From the NCBI GenBank assembly GCA_900555875.1, contig USNB01000072.1, positions 1 to 6,285 on the forward strand: a DNA stretch of 6,285 nucleotides, written 5' to 3'. The translations under genes and the position numbers were made by a program. The notes under the pieces were generated by a model. That model was not told the DNA's origin. It did not search any database and was given only the letters and a program-made list of their open reading frames with translations. This document shows, piece after piece, positions 5,577 through 6,285 of this stretch; positions within the stretch are counted from its first letter, which is position 1, and each line of letters opens with the position of its first letter. This DNA comes from an uncultured Eubacteriales bacterium. Its GTDB lineage: Bacteria > Bacillota > Clostridia > Christensenellales > Pumilibacteraceae.

Positions 5577-5679
5577 GATATACTGTCGAAAACCCTCTAA
5601 TTTTGTCAATGAATACGTTTCTTATTTTTTCCGCGTTGCAATATCAAAGTTTAATTTATGTATGCCCCCTGAAAAGCAT

Positions 5680-5708
5680 TTTACTTGTTATGCTTTAACT
5701 GATATAAT
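5680..5708 (+). promoter_or_regulatory. Promoter of the leader/CAT-like transcript
   Basis: TTTACT (5680-5685), a 17-base spacer, then a perfect TATAAT (5703-5708) preceded by TGA (extended -10). Transcription would start near 5715, about 24 bases before the leader ATG. The -35 matches the consensus at 4 of 6 positions. Confidence 0.75.
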
Positions 5709-5738
5709 ATAGTTATCCCACCCAAAGGAGGTATCTGT

Positions 5739-5768
5739 ATGAAGCGGGGACTGGATTTTGCCTTCTAA
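5739..5768 (+). CDS. Nine-codon leader peptide MKRGLDFAF
   Basis: ATG at 5739 follows a strong Shine-Dalgarno, AAAGGAGG (5724-5731), at seven bases. The frame reads MKRGLDFAF and stops with TAA at 5766-5768, 26 bases before the CAT-like start codon. Nine codons is the same length as the known leaders of cat-86 and the pC194 cat gene, which are translated to sense chloramphenicol. Its last three codons (GCC TTC TAA) supply the 5' arm of the hairpin that hides the next ribosome binding site. The only Ala, Ser or Thr is A8; chloramphenicol is known to stall ribosomes preferentially when such a residue is penultimate in the nascent chain, which here predicts a stall with F9 in the P site. The peptide sequence itself is not one I recognise. 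Confidence 0.75.
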   Translation: MKRGLDFAF

Positions 5769-5789
5769 AATTATTAAAATTTTAGGAGG
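5761..5789 (+). promoter_or_regulatory. Translational attenuator hairpin sequestering the CAT-like gene's RBS
   Basis: CCTTCTAAAATT (5761-5772) pairs over 12 positions (one G-U) with AATTTTAGGAGG (5778-5789) around the loop ATTAA. The 3' arm contains the entire Shine-Dalgarno GGAGG (5785-5789) of the gene starting at 5795. The 5' arm lies in the last two codons and stop of the leader ORF. A ribosome stalled near the leader's end would cover the 5' arm and free the RBS. There is no U tract, so this is not a transcription terminator. Confidence 0.8.
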
Positions 5790-5794
5790 TAAAA

Positions 5795-6285
5795 ATGAAA
5801 TTACCAACACTTTATACTGAAAGGTGGGAAAGAGGCAATCTTTTCCGATTTTATATCGACAATTTGCGCAATGTTATGAGCATGACCGTCGATATGAATG
5901 TAACTAATCTTATCGAGTACATTCACATTCATAGATTAAAGTTTTATCCCTCTATGATGTGGGTTATATCAAAAGTAATCAATACTCACGATGAGTTTAA
6001 GTTTAGTTGGGATAAAAGCGGCAGTCTGATACATTGGGATTATATCTCACCGTATTATGCAGATTTTCATAAGGAAGATAACCGTTTTGTAAAACTTGTT
6101 ACGGAATATTCGGACGACTTGTTTGAGTTTCATGCCCGTTTTCTTACGGACAGGGAGCGATACAAAACTTTGCGAGCGTTTGATTTAACGAATATTCCTG
6201 CGAATACATTTGATGTGTCTTGCTTACCGTGGATAAAGTATAAGTGCTTTGATATACATGTTTTTGACGAGGGCAAGTACCTCGC
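5795..6285 (+). CDS. Chloramphenicol acetyltransferase (CatA)-family protein, 3' end outside window
   Basis: The first 163 residues of a protein normally 210-220 long. CAT-family enzymes transfer acetyl from acetyl-CoA to chloramphenicol as cytoplasmic trimers. The family pattern is followed throughout: W11, S29-M-T-V-D-M-N-V-T37, K49-F-Y-P52, N63-T-H-D-E-F68, a segment S85-P-Y-Y-A-D-F91 where classical enzymes have P-S-Y-T-I-F, T103-E-Y, N137-x-F, and S142-x-x-P145-W146, which matches the conserved Ser148-x-x-Pro-Trp of classical CAT. The catalytic His (near 190) is not in the window, so activity cannot be judged. ATG at 5795 has GGAGG five bases upstream, held in the attenuator hairpin. The gene is AT-rich, unlike the GC-rich genes to the left, which suggests acquisition. 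It could act on chloramphenicol or on another acceptor; the altered P-Y-Y-A segment leaves this open. Confidence 0.85.
   Translation, partial: MKLPTLYTERWERGNLFRFYIDNLRNVMSMTVDMNVTNLIEYIHIHRLKFYPSMMWVISKVINTHDEFKFSWDKSGSLIHWDYISPYYADFHKEDNRFVKLVTEYSDDLFEFHARFLTDRERYKTLRAFDLTNIPANTFDVSCLPWIKYKCFDIHVFDEGKYL

Larger units (their letters stand above)
5240..5679. other. Divergent spacer between the Ca2+-ATPase and the CAT-like gene
   Basis: No gene is supported here. From the left it holds the ATPase ribosome binding site (5248-5255, minus), the nested inverted-repeat element (5281-5484), a leftward promoter (5524-5552) and a perfect palindrome (5556-5576). The remaining 5577-5679 is AT-rich. It contains a lone minus-strand TTGACA (5609-5604) with no good -10 at 16-18 bases, and nothing else I can identify. 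Base composition changes sharply near 5480, from GC-rich to AT-rich. Confidence 0.6.

Noticed and set aside
5761..5789. Hairpin as a transcription terminator
   Set aside because: The 3' arm is followed by TAAAAATG and not a U tract; the RBS is in the arm, so translational control fits better.

Overview
The window reads as a piece of a GC-rich, low-G+C-phylum-style genome, most likely a gut-type Clostridia/Firmicutes relative. That is an inference from strong GGAGG ribosome binding sites, consensus sigma-A-like promoters and the protein families present; there is no rRNA or marker gene to settle it. The left 5.2 kb is GC-rich (about 62% in one 60-base line counted inside the ATPase). The right end, from about 5485, is AT-rich (about 32% GC in one line counted inside the last gene), so the two parts probably have different histories.

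Layout. Positions 1-92 (+) hold the last 30 codons of a membrane protein whose tail resembles that of a P-type cation ATPase. Convergent to it is a CPA1-type K+(Na+)/H+ antiporter (124-1812, -) with two tandem C-terminal RCK_C/TrkA_C-like segments, its own promoter and a terminator buried in the end of the neighbouring gene. Positions 1864-2581 contain no intact gene. They hold several hairpins, a set of 17-bp direct repeats and what looks like a small broken gene. A full-length P2A-type Ca2+-ATPase follows (2582-5239, -). The divergent spacer 5240-5738 holds a roughly 200-bp nested inverted-repeat element, a leftward promoter that would put this element into the ATPase mRNA leader, and a perfect palindrome. 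Rightward, a 9-codon leader ORF (5739-5768) and a 12-bp hairpin that hides the next ribosome binding site precede a chloramphenicol-acetyltransferase-like gene cut off by the window end (5795-6285).

How it works together. The left genes form a cation-homeostasis cluster: an antiporter moving K+/Na+ against H+, a Ca2+ efflux pump and possibly a second P-type pump. The right end has the architecture of an inducible translational attenuator in front of a CAT-family gene. I regard this as the most interesting system in the window, because promoter, leader peptide, RBS-sequestering stem and gene are all readable and the stall site can be predicted.
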